A DNA stretch of 64,000 bases from Emiliania huxleyi CCMP1516 (Eukaryota; Haptophyta; Isochrysidales; Noelaerhabdaceae): contig NW_005194754.1 of the NCBI RefSeq assembly GCF_000372725.1, positions 49,252 to 113,251 of the forward strand. Reading direction: 5' to 3'. The first letter of the stretch is position 1, and every line of letters starts with the position of its first letter. The notes under the pieces are model-generated. The model was given only the letters and a program-made list of their open reading frames with translations. It was not told the DNA's origin and did no database searches. Shown here in pieces: positions 40,573 through 51,446 of the stretch. The position numbers were made by a program, and so were the translations under genes.

Positions 40573-41687
40573 ATGCCGCTGACTGGGGTGGCCGGCACGG
40601 CGGAAGTGGCGGCGCGCGGCAAGCTCGCAGCTGTCCGGGCCGGCTACTACTCCGACCCGTACGCCGAGTGCTTTGTGACGGGCGAGTGCACTCGCCCGGG
40701 GCCGCTCATCAACCGCGGCCACCACTTGCGCGTCGCGGTGATCCAGTCAGTCGTCTCGCAGTTCCTCGACGCAGTCGGGCCTCGCGAGGCGCAGATCATC
40801 TCTCTCGGCGCCGGCTTCGACACCCGCTTTTGGACGCTCTCCGCCGACGCAGATTCGCGGCCCAGGCGCTACATCGAGCTCGACCAGGCAGAGGTGGTGG
40901 AGCGGAAGGCAGCGCTCATCGCGGCGCGCCCGTCGCTCCTTGCCGCCCTCCCCGAAGGGTCGCGCTGCGTCGGCCCGAGCGGGGTCGCGTCTCGCTGCGG
41001 CTACCACCTCGCTGCGGCAGACGTGAGGCAGCCCGCGGAGCTTGAGGCGGCCCTCAGCGCAGCGGGGTGGGAGCCGGCCGCGCCTACCCTCGTGCTGGCC
41101 GAATGCTGCCTCGTCTACCTCCCCGCGCCCGCCTCGGCCGCGCTGCTCGCGTGGTTCGCCTCGCGGAGTCGCTGCGCCGCCTTCCTGGCCTACGAGCAGA
41201 TCCGGCCGGACGACGCCTTCGGGCGGACGATGCTGGAGAACCTGCGCCGGCGCGGTATCCCCCTCCTCGGGCTGCGCGACTGCCCCGACTTGGCCGCTCA
41301 GGTGGCGCGGTGCGAGGCTGCCGGCTGGGGCCGCGCCGAGGCGGAGGACCTGCTGCAGCTGTACGGCAGGGCTGTCACTGCGCGGGAGAGGGCGCGGCTC
41401 GCACGGCTTGAACGGTGGCGGCCCGGCCCGGCCCCGCCTGACCCGAGAGGGCCGCGTCTCAGGGGCGTGTCAGTGACCGTAGGCTCGACGAGGTGGAGGA
41501 GTGGCAGCTGATGCTCTCGCACTACTGTGCCGCGCTGGCGGTGTGCGAGGATCCCTCCTCCTCGCTGCTCGCGCGCCTGCGGCTGCTGCATCCCATCGGG
41601 GCGGAGGCTGCCGCCGACACCGCCGAAGAGGGAGAGGCGTCTCGAGGTAGCGGAAGAAGGGCGCCAGGAGCGAGAGTATGCGAGTAA
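40573..41687 (+). CDS. LCMT1: Leucine carboxyl methyltransferase 1 (PP2A methylation)
   Basis: Exons 40573-41414 and 41483-41687 (GT-AG) give 348 residues. Diagnostic motifs: AGYYSDPYAECFV, PLINRGHHLRV, QIISLGAGFDTRFWTL (SAM site), YIELDQAEVVERK, LVLAECCLVYL and the C-terminal LDEVEEWQLMLSHYC. The enzyme methylates the C-terminal leucine of the PP2A catalytic subunit, controlling B-subunit choice. The length is normal for the family. The start codon follows a repeat element by about 45 bp. Confidence 0.95.
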
Positions 41688-41808
41688 CAAAACCCAATCC
41701 CAAACAGACGGATTCCCTGGCCACTACGTACGTTACACTCGCTATTCGAAATCCGCGCTGAGCTCAGCGCTTTTCCGCGCCTTCGCGCCACCGGTGTTAA
41801 CGCAGCTG

Positions 41809-42090
41809 CTACAGATGCGAGGCCACCTCCTTGACTTTTGTCCACGCGAGGAGCGCCGACGCGTGCAGCCGGTCGTCGAATCGGTCGCGAATGTGGCCGT
41901 AGACGACGAACCACATCGCGAGGTGGACGAGGGCGAACACGCAGAGGGCGGCGAGGATGACCTTCACGGAGGGCGCTGAGAACCAGGGTCGCGAGGAAGG
42001 GTCTGCCGCGGCCTTGGAGCTCTCGGCGCCGGTGGCTGTGGCTGTGGTCTCAGCCTGTTGCCCACCCTGCTGCCTAGTCGCGCGCCGCAT
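41809..42090 (-). CDS. Small single-pass membrane protein, unknown
   Basis: 93 residues from the ATG at 42090: a hydrophilic Gln/Thr/Ala-rich start, then PSVKVILAALCVFALVHLAM as a transmembrane helix and a conserved-looking tail (WFVVYGHIRDRFDDRLHASA). It is convergent with LCMT1, with about 120 bp between stops, and in line with the downstream M14 gene. Family unknown; the composition of the tail argues it is real. Confidence 0.5.
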   Translation of the reverse strand: MRRATRQQGGQQAETTATATGAESSKAAADPSSRPWFSAPSVKVILAALCVFALVHLAMWFVVYGHIRDRFDDRLHASALLAWTKVKEVASHL

Positions 42091-42186
42091 ACACACACAC
42101 CACAGGCCCGAGTGCAACAGGATTTCTTTTTATTTAATTTACCGCATTCTTTCTTCCCACAACGCCGTTCGTCGTCATCTATCTCG

Positions 42187-42208
42187 CGTCCACCCATACC
42201 GCGTTGGT
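42187..42208 (-). promoter_or_regulatory. Conserved motif, inverted copy 3
   Basis: Exact 22-bp reverse-complement match to the motifs at 4839 and 57462 (core ACCAACGCGGTATGGGTGG). Here it lies just past the stop of the M14 gene and 97 bp upstream of the small membrane protein's ATG on the minus strand. Confidence 0.4.
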
Positions 42209-42223
42209 ATACATACATGCCGT

Positions 42224-43195
42224 TCACAGCTGCGCGGCCTGCACCGGCCGGTCGAAGCGCCTCGCGAGCATGAAGGCTGTCTTCTTCTCGACGTAGGCGG
42301 CCTCGTTGATGAAGAAGGGATACAGCTGCTCCGCCTCGGCCTCCTCCTCCGGGGGCGGCTTGGGCGTGAACGGGATGGCCGTCTGTCCGTCGACCGAGAG
42401 GAAGGCGGCGTCGCCCCGCTGCAGCGGCTCAAAGTCCTTGCCCTGGAAGTCCGGATGAATCATACCCGCGATCTCGCCGTCTGCGTCGCGCGGGTAGTCG
42501 ACGGCGCGCACGAAGGCGTGGACCTGCACCGAGGTCGGCAGCCACGGCCCGGGTGGCTGCCGAGCGAGGGCGGCGTTGTGCGCCTCGACGTACTGCAGCG
42601 AGGCGAGGACGAGCCGGCGCGTCTTCTGGTAGACGGCGCCGTCCATCACGCCCCACGGCACGGCGCCGACCTCGAAGGTCATCCCATGCTTGCCGACGGA
42701 AGGCAACATCGGCCAATCGTTCTGGTTGGCGTTCCAGTTGCAGACGCGCACGCTCGGGTCGAGCGAGATGAGGTGAGAGGCGATCGCGTGGCTGAGCTCG
42801 TCTCCGGGAGGCATCATGAGGGCCACGCCCGTGTCGGCCGTGGTGTTGTGAAGGTCGATGATCAGGTCGGCTGCGTCGGCCGAGCCCTTTGGGCCGAGCA
42901 CGTCGTTCAGCTCCTTGGCACGCCTCGCCTCGAGTGTGGAGGTCCTGGTTGGGTCGGACAGGTCCTTCTGCAAGAAGCAACGGTTCATGTCCTCGTCTAC
43001 GTAACGGCTGTTGGACGCGATGGACGCGACGTTTGTGAGCAGCACACTCACCTCGAACGAGAAGCCAGCAAAGAGCTGCGGCGTCTTGATAAAGTGCTTG
43101 GCGAGCACGACGCCGCACGCCTCGTTGCCGTGGGTGCCTCCGGTGATGAAGACGCGCTTGACCTTGGTCGAGCACGGGGCGCTGCCGGCGGACAT
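42224..43195 (-). CDS. Aspartoacylase-like M14 zinc deacylase
   Basis: A single exon of 323 residues. The zinc and substrate motifs of the ASPA/ACY3 group are present: ITGGTHGNEACGV (His/Glu ligands), SRYVDEDMNRCF and ADLIIDLHNTTADTG (third ligand). The C-terminal part has the beta-rich domain (GMIHPDFQGKDFEPLQRGDA) that caps the active site. The family hydrolyses N-acyl amino acids such as N-acetylaspartate or N-acyl aromatic residues; specificity cannot be read here. A MITE starts 47 bp upstream of its ATG. Confidence 0.92.
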   Translation of the reverse strand: MSAGSAPCSTKVKRVFITGGTHGNEACGVVLAKHFIKTPQLFAGFSFEVSVLLTNVASIASNSRYVDEDMNRCFLQKDLSDPTRTSTLEARRAKELNDVLGPKGSADAADLIIDLHNTTADTGVALMMPPGDELSHAIASHLISLDPSVRVCNWNANQNDWPMLPSVGKHGMTFEVGAVPWGVMDGAVYQKTRRLVLASLQYVEAHNAALARQPPGPWLPTSVQVHAFVRAVDYPRDADGEIAGMIHPDFQGKDFEPLQRGDAAFLSVDGQTAIPFTPKPPPEEEAEAEQLYPFFINEAAYVEKKTAFMLARRFDRPVQAAQL

Positions 43196-43241
43196 CCGAT
43201 TTCGCGAGGCAACGGAGGACGCTAGCCGGTCGGCTAGCCCA

Positions 43242-43469
43242 GGGTTCCGGCTCCTACCCGGATAGGGGGTCTGTTCCCACTGACTCGCGCCAAAACGCCC
43301 TACCTACCTACCTATCCCCAGGCCGCGCAGCGAAGCGAAAAAAGATGAAAATAGGGGCTACCTACCTATTGCAGGGCCCTTTTGGGCCAAACAAGACCAA
43401 CCTACCTACCTATCTGGGAGGGGCCAGCCAGTGGGAACAGACCCCCTATCCGGGTAGGAGCCGGAACCC
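43242..43469. mobile_element. MITE with 41-bp perfect terminal inverted repeats
   Basis: Positions 43242-43282 and 43429-43469 are perfect inverses (start GGGTTCCGGCTCCTACCCGG). The 146-bp interior has CTACCTACCTATC clusters and is related to the right part of the 39548-40528 element. It is non-coding, with no convincing target duplication beyond one base. Confidence 0.93.
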
Positions 43470-44626
43470 AGTCGGCGTCGTTTGGTATGCGGTTTTTTTT
43501 TCGAGGTGTGAATACACCCCCTAGACGCGACGCCCCCCGAACCAACGGGCCAGACCCTTCCGAGAGGGTGCCCCAGGGACGCCCAAAACCGCCCACAGCA
43601 GCCCCACAACCCTTAAACAGTACTCGGCACAACCACTCAAAGTTGGCCTCCCCCGGAGGTGTTTCACATTAGGGGCACCCCTCCGGCAGGCCGCCCTGAG
43701 CCCCCTAGGCGGGCCGCCGCTGCGGTCTAGCGCGCAGCGACCCGATGGGCCGAGAAAAACGAGCATTCGACATAACTGCTCCTCCCCCCCAAGGAAAGAA
43801 ATAAAAAAAAGCGGGCACACGACACCCCAGGAGGCTGGTGGAGGTGATTCTCCGGGTCAGTCTGGAGGTCATTCTCCACCACCTCCTGCGACAGAGAATC
43901 CCCAGCGTCCCTCCCTCCTAGTCACACTCTCAATATCTCGACTCTCCAACACGAAGTGCTGCGATCCGGGGTGGCCCATTTCTTTTTTCCTTTCTTTTTT
44001 TGGGCCCTGTGGGCACCCTACCGTCGGTGTTAGCCCTCCCCTCTCTCGTGCGTCGTGCCTCTCTCCCCGAATCGCTCGTCGCAGTCTCTCGCCCACTCTC
44101 GCGGCGAGACGATCGAGGGGTCCCGTACCATGCGGAATCGACCCTATCCAGTGCTCAAGTGCTCAAACAATCGCAAGGCGGACACACGTGTCCATGGCAT
44201 ATCTCGCTCTCGGGCGCTCGGGCCCACAGACATGTCATCCCGCACACCCGCCGCCCCCGCGGGAGAGAGGGGAGTGACAGTTTGGGGCGGAAAGTCGAGA
44301 TACCCCTCGCACTCCATATATGCGAGAACGCAGATAAAGGACTGTGGGTGGTCCGGCCCCCAAGTCCGGCTCATGCGCCCCGAGCTAGCTCACCGTCTAC
44401 CGCACTGAACACTTGCGCCCCCTCCCTCGCTCCCAACCCATCCACCTCGCCGGTTCCGAGATATGCCGAGGTGCGCGATCTCGGGCCGCGCCGCGCAATC
44501 TCGGGTGATCTCGGGCGATCTCGGGCGATCTCGGAGCCGCGCCGCGCTCCCCAGTCACCCGCGGAAAGAAAGAAAACAGAGAGCCACCGGCCGTCGTGGC
44601 GAGAGATTCCAGAGTGCGATACACAT
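43470..44626. repeat. Repeat-bearing intergenic interval
   Basis: 43800-43910 has short GGAGGTNATTCTCC words in both orientations. 44137-44420 is the short copy of the repeat at 9541-10350; its left flank (GGAATCGACCCTATCCAGTG) also occurs at 36652. 44455-44540 has GATCTCGGGC tandem words. No gene is supported. Confidence 0.55.
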
Positions 44627-45691
44627 ATGCTCACGGCGCTCGCCCTCGGCCTCGTCCATGGCGGTCCGCCGCCGCGCCACCACCTCCGTCCCAGCCGCGC
44701 TGCTCAACTGCGCTGCATGGAGGACGTGAGCCTCACCGACAAAATCGCGGCCACCACGGACAGCGCCAAGGCATTCTCAGACGAGCCTGCGGTCATCGAT
44801 GCGGACGCTGCGACAGTCGCAGACGTCGAGAAGCCCGGGGCGACATCTGTGGGTGATTCGGGAGACAAGGAGCGCCGGGCTGCACTCATCACTGACCTGC
44901 TCGCTCTTGCCGCCGGCTCTTGCCGCGGCGAGGCTGCGTCGGAGAGCGATCTGAAGTCCGCGCGTTCGCTCGTCGCCGAGCTCGAGGCGCTCAACCCGAC
45001 GCCAGAGCCGACGCTCTCGCCGCTCTGCGAAGGGACGTGGGAGCTCGTCTTTTCCGACACGCAGCTCTTCCGCTCGAGCCCGTTCTTCATGGCCGGCCGG
45101 GCGGTCTGCGAGGACGGCGCCCAGGCCGCACAGTACGACTGGTTCTGCGACATGCACCGCGCGGCTCTCGCCATCTCCACCATCGGAAAGGTGCGGCAGA
45201 TCGTCGGGCGCGGCTCGGTGGTGAGTGAGTTCGAGGTCTCTGCCGGAGCCGTCCCGTTCCTCTCGGACGCGCTCCCCTTCCTTCGATACTCGGGCGGCAT
45301 GCCGCTCGCCGTCAGCGGCGCGATCGTCTCGACGGCGTCGGTCGTGTCCAACCTCGGCGATGCGTGGAGACTGCTGATGGACACGGTCGAGATCAAGGGC
45401 TCCAACGTCCCGCTCCTCCGTCAGGCCCTCGACGCAGGCCTCCGCCTCCAAACCCGCGACCTCGGGAGCGCGCTCGAGGCGACGGTGCCGCAGTACGCCA
45501 ACCCGCGCCCAAAGTTCCAAACCTCCTACCTCGACGGCTCGGTTCGCGTCTCCCGTGACCAGGACGGCAAGCTCTTTGTCTACCGCAAGGAGAGCGGAGA
45601 GGCCTCTCCCACCGAGTATTCGGCCGTCGCCGCCGACCTCGGCGTGGGAGCGCTGATGGAAGGCATGGCGCGAAGCTTCATGGGATCGTAG
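44627..45691 (+). CDS. PAP/fibrillin plastid lipid-associated protein
   Basis: A single exon, 354 residues from the ATG at 44627. After a presequence (MLTALALGLVHGG, then basic) and a variable acidic region, the core begins RRAALITDLLALAAGSCRG with ELEALNPTPEPTLSPLCEGT and the family's hallmark WELVFSDTQLFRSSPFFMAG. A later FVYRKE strand and the C-terminal acidic residues complete the lipocalin-like barrel. Fibrillins bind lipids or quinones in plastoglobules and thylakoids; which subgroup is not clear. The longer upstream frame crosses repeats and is rejected. Confidence 0.88.
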   Translation: MLTALALGLVHGGPPPRHHLRPSRAAQLRCMEDVSLTDKIAATTDSAKAFSDEPAVIDADAATVADVEKPGATSVGDSGDKERRAALITDLLALAAGSCRGEAASESDLKSARSLVAELEALNPTPEPTLSPLCEGTWELVFSDTQLFRSSPFFMAGRAVCEDGAQAAQYDWFCDMHRAALAISTIGKVRQIVGRGSVVSEFEVSAGAVPFLSDALPFLRYSGGMPLAVSGAIVSTASVVSNLGDAWRLLMDTVEIKGSNVPLLRQALDAGLRLQTRDLGSALEATVPQYANPRPKFQTSYLDGSVRVSRDQDGKLFVYRKESGEASPTEYSAVAADLGVGALMEGMARSFMGS

Positions 45692-46120
45692 GACGCGGCG
45701 CGTTCATGTACACTGTTATTGTGCCTCGCTGCCGACCTACTGTGCCCCTGCTGATTTCTTCTCTGATGTGTTTAGTCTCGCGTGACGTGTCGGCGGCCGC
45801 GTGCCTGTGTACGTTTGTGTTGCACTCTCACTGCATGAGTGGCACGGGGTCGTGTTCGGCCGTGTAAAAGTCGAGCGCAAGAGCATAGAGAGCAGCGAAA
45901 CTCAAAAACGAAATGAAAAAAACGCGGCGGGAGTGGCGAGCGCGAGTCATACAACGCGACATTAGTGGCAAGCAACCGAGCCGGCGCGCGAAACACGCGG
46001 TCAGCGCGTGCAAACTGGAGAGACACGCGAGAGTCCCGTCAGTGCAACAGTGGACGAAATCATTTTAATATTACAAGCCACCGCACGCGCTCGTCATCTT
46101 TTATAGCGCCCTCTATCGCC
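45692..46120. other. Intergenic interval between convergent genes
   Basis: 430 bp between the fibrillin stop and the IFT172 stop. A/T-richer patches occur near 45900 and 46060. I see no gene or repeat. Confidence 0.6.
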
Positions 46121-47992
46121 TTAGCCTATCTGCGAGATGGTGTCGCGCATGATTGTGTAGAGAGCGTCCCCACCTCCGCCGCCGCCGCCACTGCTGCTGC
46201 GCCCGCCTCGCAGGCCCTCGCGTATCTGCTCGATCTCGCGGAAGACATGGCCAAGGTCGGCCGTGTCGAGCGCCTGCTGCACCGCCTTGTTCATCGAGAG
46301 CTCGAGTACGTAGTCCCGCACGTGCTCGATCTGCGACCCGTCGATGAACTGCTTGTCCGGCAGCGGGAACTCGTGCGGAATGGGCGTGTTTGCAAAGTCG
46401 GAGTTGTCGAGCGCTGCGGAGGTTGCCTCGTTCTCCTCGACCGCCTCGGTGATGTCGAGGTAGCGGTTGAGGAAAACGAATGCGGAGTTGAGATCAGCTG
46501 CGGCCTTGCAGGCCATACCCGCCTCGTAGAAGGCCATGTCGGCGGGAACAGCGGCAACGTGCCGAAGCAGCCCGATCGCCAGCTTGCGCTGCACGTCCAT
46601 CGCGCCGCGCTCGGCAGCCAAGACCTTCGCCGCGGCCATGTGGCTAGCCCAGAGCAGCGTCTCGAACCGCTGCAGTGCCGGCTCGTCGCCCGCGTCGCGC
46701 AGGGCCCCCACCGCTTTATGCAGCATCGAGCGTGTGCCCACGAGCGGCTGCTTGCCCATGCCGCCGCCGTCCGGCTCCCCCGACGCTAGCAGCTCCCGCG
46801 CCACGCGCTCATACATCGCGAGGGGGGCAGGCTGTGCGGAAGCGCCGTACTTGCCAATCAGCGTAGCCGCGCGGACGAACTCGTGCTGCCCAATGAGCGC
46901 GGCGCCGTGCAGCGTCGCGTACTTGACCAGCATCGGTGGGCCCTGCTGCTTCGCGAGCTCGAGCGCGCGCTCCCACTCGCCGCGCTGCGCGTACGCCTCG
47001 AGGCCCTCGGAGACGTTGCCGCCCTGCACCAGGTCGACCGCTGCGCCCGCCCCTTTGAGGTGCTCCCTGTACCGCACCTCGACCTCCTTTGCATACTGCG
47101 GCGTCGCAGAGCGCGCCAGCGAGCGGGCCTGGTCCCAGAGGTTGCCCGCCATGTAAATGTCGACCGCCTCGCGGTGCTGGTCGATACCTTCGTACAGCTC
47201 CGCCGCCTGCGGGTGCCGGCCGATGCCCATCAGGCGCTTCGAGACCGTGTTGACGACCTCGGCGATGCGCGCCGGCACGTGGTTCATCGCTAGCTGCACC
47301 GCCTTCTCCCACGCCTCCTCGCAGATATCGTGGGAGCGCGCCCGCTCGCTCGTCACCTTGAGGTAGGCGTCGATCGCTCGCGCAAAGTCGCGCCCCTCCT
47401 CGAGAGAACGGGCCGGGCCGAGGAGCGCCTCCTCGGACGCGTGCACGCCGTCGCCCCGCATGTAGGCCGCGTGCTCGGCGGTCAAGTCGGCCACTTTGTG
47501 GGGAAGGAACTCCTTTGCGAGCCGCTGGGCGTCCCCCCAGCGCGCCGCGTGCTTGTACGCCTCGACAGCGAGCTCGGGCTTCTTGGCGCGGACGAAGAGC
47601 GCCTCCGCCTTGGTGAAGTCGCCCTTCTCCACGAGCGCCTTGGCCTGCGCGCACAGCACGTCCGGCACCGACGACGGCTCGGACGTCTCCGCCACGCGGA
47701 GGGCGGCGGCCCAGTCCTGCTGGTGCGTGTACATGTCGATGGCCTCCTTGGGCTTCTCCGCTTTGAGGAACTCCTTCTCAGCCGACTCGAACTGGCCCTC
47801 GTCCTCGAGGAACATGGCGTACTTAAGGTGCACCTCCGGCACCTTATCTTGCTTCGAGGCCTGCGCCAGCGCGAAGGCGTGGTCGAAGTTGCCGGACTCG
47901 GTCGCGTACTCGATGGCTTGGTCAATGAGCCCGAACTTGGCGAGGAGCTTGGCGCCCGCCTCGCCACCATCGAGGCCGTCTCCTATACGTTC
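46121..47992 (-). pseudogene. IFT172: IFT172-like C-terminal region, truncated at both ends
   Basis: One exon of about 624 codons begins at an AG acceptor (47993-47994) and encodes IFT172's TPR-like region: EVHLKYAMFLEDEGQFESAE, KPKEAIDMYTHQQDWAAALR, GIGRHPQAAELYEGIDQHRE, DMAFYEAGMACKAAADLNSA and FVFLNRYLDITEAVEENEAT. IFT172 is the about 1750-residue IFT-B subunit of ciliary trains. The N-terminal WD40 part and first TPRs are absent: only 356 bp separate this exon from the BBS1 stop. The conserved C-terminal end is replaced by a Gly-rich tail. It could be a real split or shortened gene, a relic, or a misassembly; the retained frame is uninterrupted. Confidence 0.8.
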
Positions 47993-48347
47993 GTCCTTCG
48001 GGCGTGTCTGCTCCTCCCCCGACCGATCGGCCCGCGCCGGGGCGCAAGTCTCTCGCGCTCGCGCCTAACTCTCTCTCGCTCCTCGAGCTCGACGCTCTCT
48101 CGCGCCATCCATTCATCGGCCAGATATCGGCCAACACCTAGGCCAACACTCCGCCGTCTCTCTCCCGGACGTGCCACGCCCGTCTAGATTCCTCTCAGAA
48201 TGCACTGTGGGTGCAAATGAAAGAGAAAAGAAATCTCGAAGCAGTGAAAAAAGAAAGAAACAACCAATCAACCGCGTCTCGCGCCGAACGTCTATAGGGG
48301 GGCCTCGCTCCATTCTACATATGCACATCAATCAGTCCCGCGCTCGC

Positions 48348-51245
48348 TCACCCCTCGAGGAGCCCTCCTTGGGCGGCGGGCAACTTCACGAGGGCTGACA
48401 ACAGCGGCAGCGTCGACCGCGCGCTGCTCACAAAGACGCGCACCGAGCCCGGCCCAGCCGCCGGCTGCAAGCAATCGACATCGCCTAGGGATGTCATAGC
48501 TAGCTCAGAGCTCGGCTACGAGGCCAGCCGTCAGGCAAGAGCGGTGGTGCCGTCGAGCTGCACCGGCACGCCCGGCACCAGGGCTGGCAACTTGAGCAGC
48601 GGCTGGCGCACGCGGTAGACGGCGGGGTTGAGGCTAAATGCCACGACTACGTCCGCGACTGGCTCCTCGCCGGTGTTGTGCAGCGATAGCCTATTACAAC
48701 CACCACTGTAAAGGGCAAGGCCGAGTAGAGCTCCTGGGCGTGCGCAGCTGAGGGCTGAGAGCCGAATCCGAAATAGCGGCCCCATGCCCCGCACCTGGGC
48801 GGCGAGTCTCAGCTTGGCGCCCGGCGCGGAGGAGAGGGGGCCCCGCCCGGACCGCGCTAGCTTGACGTAGGCGCGTGCCTGTGGCGGGCACAGCATGTGC
48901 GTCTCATTAAACTACCACGGACGTGGCGCGCAGCTTGGTGCAGAGGCGCCGTGGACAGCCTCAACTGGCAGAGGTCCCTCTGGAAGGCGCGGTGCATCTC
49001 TACCGCCTATTCACGATGCAGCGGTGTGACGACACTAGCATCACTGCAAGAGAGCGCCATCGTGTCCATCTCTCCTGCTCCCTCTCTCGCTGCGTCTGCT
49101 CAATGTAGAGCCGCGTCTTCTTCGGCACGGAGAGAGGCACGTCTTGCTCGGGCGGCGCCTCCCTGCTCTCCCCTGCCTCGAGACTAGCCTTGCGCTGCAG
49201 CATCTTGACGGTCAAAGCACCTGCTCACGCCCAAGGCCGTGTGAGAAGACGCAATCCGCTCCGCGCGCAGTATCCTTGCCGTCGCGCCCGAGGCTGAGAC
49301 GGCGAGCAGCGAGCCCTCTTCGCGGCCGTAAGAGCCGAACCGCATCGCCGTGATCGGCTCACCGAGGCGCAGCGTCGCCACGAGGTGCCGCTCGCTGTAG
49401 AGGCGGAGCTCACCCGAGGCGAGGCCGAGGAGCAGTGCCTGCGAAGGCTACAGAGGTGTCAAAGGGGTAGAGGTCGGGGGGGTGGGGGGGTAGAGGTCAA
49501 AAGGGGCACAGGGATAGCGCTGGACCGGGGCGGGGTCGCGGGGGGCGCGCCTTTGCGGAGCGCGTGCGCCGCAGCTCGAGTGCCTCGAGGCAGGTGGCAG
49601 GCTCGGGCAAGCGGATGGAGTAGGAGCGCTTGCCCTTGGGCTGGTAGGCGTGCACGGTTGACGCGAGGGTGGAGACGACGAGCTGGCTGCGGGGCGGCGG
49701 GATGCAGGGGCGCCTCGACCTCGCTTCTCCACCACAGTGTTGATCTGTCGCAGCTACACCTCGGTGAGACTGGGCCTAAATCTGGGGGAACTCTTGGCGG
49801 AGTCTTGGCCGGGCTTTGCCATTCCGCGGCGCCGCATGTCTATGTCTCTCCCCGGCGACCGCACCTGTCAAGCCCTCCGCCCAGCCGCAGCATCCCGCAC
49901 GGGGTCGCCCCCGCCTCGATCGCGCCAGGAAGGACAGCGCCGTCCTTGACAGTGTAGATCCTGCCATCGCGGCAGGCGGCAGCGATACGGTACTCGACCG
50001 CCTAGAGAAGCGGAGTGAGCGAAACCTCTACACACATCGAGCCGAATCTGTGAGAGCGATACTCGGCCACCTTGAGGCCGGCGGTCGCCAGAAAGGCTGG
50101 CGTCGAGGGCAGCGTATGCGTCTCAGCGACCGCCTTGCCCGACGGGTCGAGGATGTGGACCTGAGGCAGGGCGAGAGGCGAGAGCACGGGTGGTATCGTG
50201 AAAGTAGCTGACGGCCAGGTAATCGGCTATTCGGGGCGTCCCTTTGCCTGCCCGCCCTCGGTGCCAACCACCAGCATCGAGCACGCGTCCGGCTCGTCGA
50301 GGTTCTTCTTCAGCACCTGAATGAGATCGGCGGGGCGGGGTCCTGTTTGGGCCTCGCTACTGCGCCTAGGTACTATGGCCAGGCGGCCCGAGGTGGCGGC
50401 CCGCGTGCAGCGCGCGCCTCCATGCAGGTTACCAGGTCGTGCCGCACCAGCGGCACCCCTTCGCTCAACGCCACCATCTCGTCCGCCGCCGTATCGTCGA
50501 CTGCTGCAAGGAGCTCGCGGGAGCGGCGACTGAGGGCGATTCCCGCGTCGCGCGCCTCGGCGAGCGCCGAGCGCAGGCCTGAGGCGTCGGAGCGCACCTC
50601 CTCCCACGCCTCGCTCTCGCGCCGGTCGATTGGGAGGTCGGGCAAGACAAACTTGTAGTAGGGCCGCAGGCTGCGGTAGAGGAAGAGGTGACGGCCAGCG
50701 GCGACGGCGGTGAGCGGCGGGGCGCCTCGTCGCGCCTGCAATCGTGCTGCGTGGGCGTGTCTGCCGCCTTGCTTTTAGGCTGAGTAACGATTGCTCTGTG
50801 CTGTGCTGCGTGTGTGTGTCATTGCTTGCGGACGCGCCTCGGGATAGAAGACGGCGATTGCGGTCGGTGCGTCAAGCAGAAGATTCTCCGAGAGAAGGTT
50901 CGTCCCCTTGTACACGCGCAGCTTCCTGTCCTGCCCGGCCACCAGAAGCTTGTGGTCGCCTGTAGCGGCCGAGAGGCGGAGGTGAGTGTCTGCCAGGCTT
51001 CGCACTGCACCAAGCGGGCTCGCCGCGTCTTGCTGACAGGCTCAGTGGCCACGTCTAGGGCTGCCCGTGACTCCATCTACCAGTACACTACCGTCGCCGT
51101 TCAGGTCAGCGAGCCGCACGCACGGGGAAAAGGCGCGCAGCGAGGCGACGGGGTCGTGCCACGCGTGGAGCCAGACCTTGCGGCTCCGCGCCTCCTCGTT
51201 GGTTCGGTGCGCCTCCAGCGCCTGGGCGCCGGCCAGCTCAGCCAT
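48348..51245 (-). CDS. BBS1: BBS1, BBSome subunit
   Basis: Thirteen minus exons join in frame: 51245-51092, 50959-50838, 50735-50418, 50316-50248, 50160-50071, 50001-49874, 49686-49584, 49438-49267, 49220-49048, 48998-48951, 48878-48763, 48690-48551 and 48484-48348. The product is 589 residues, almost the human length. Recognisable blocks: WLHAWHDPVASLRAFSPCV, LADLNGDGDHKLLVAG, KLRVYKGTNLLSENLLLD, YRSLRPYYKFVLPDLPID, AMRFGSYGREEGSLLAVS, LSVPKKTRLYIEQTQRERE, the HRAFQRDLCQLRL exon, and an ear domain with FRIRLSLHNTGEEPVADVVV. BBS1 links the BBSome to Arl6 and to cargo at cilia. Ten of twelve introns use GC donors; the 49048/48998 junction is the least sure. Confidence 0.93.
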
Positions 51246-51446
51246 GTGTGTGTGATCGGAGCTTCGCGCGGGATTTGTGAACGCACAACGTCCGGCGGGC
51301 CGGAGTCGTTACACGGATGTTCATTTCTTTCTTTCACTCGGTAAGTGCCGGTTCTGCAGACAAGCACCGAGAATTTACATGAGTATATCACACCCCGCGG
51401 CGCAGAGATTGCACCTGTCGTTGCCCCTCTCCATCCGCCCGCGCTA

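Noticed and set aside
41957-43225. 422-codon plus-strand frame over the M14 gene
   Set aside because: Antisense shadow; zinc-binding motifs are on the minus strand.
44000-44626. Long N-terminal extension of the fibrillin frame
   Set aside because: It runs through a dispersed repeat also present at 9.5 kb; no coding signature.
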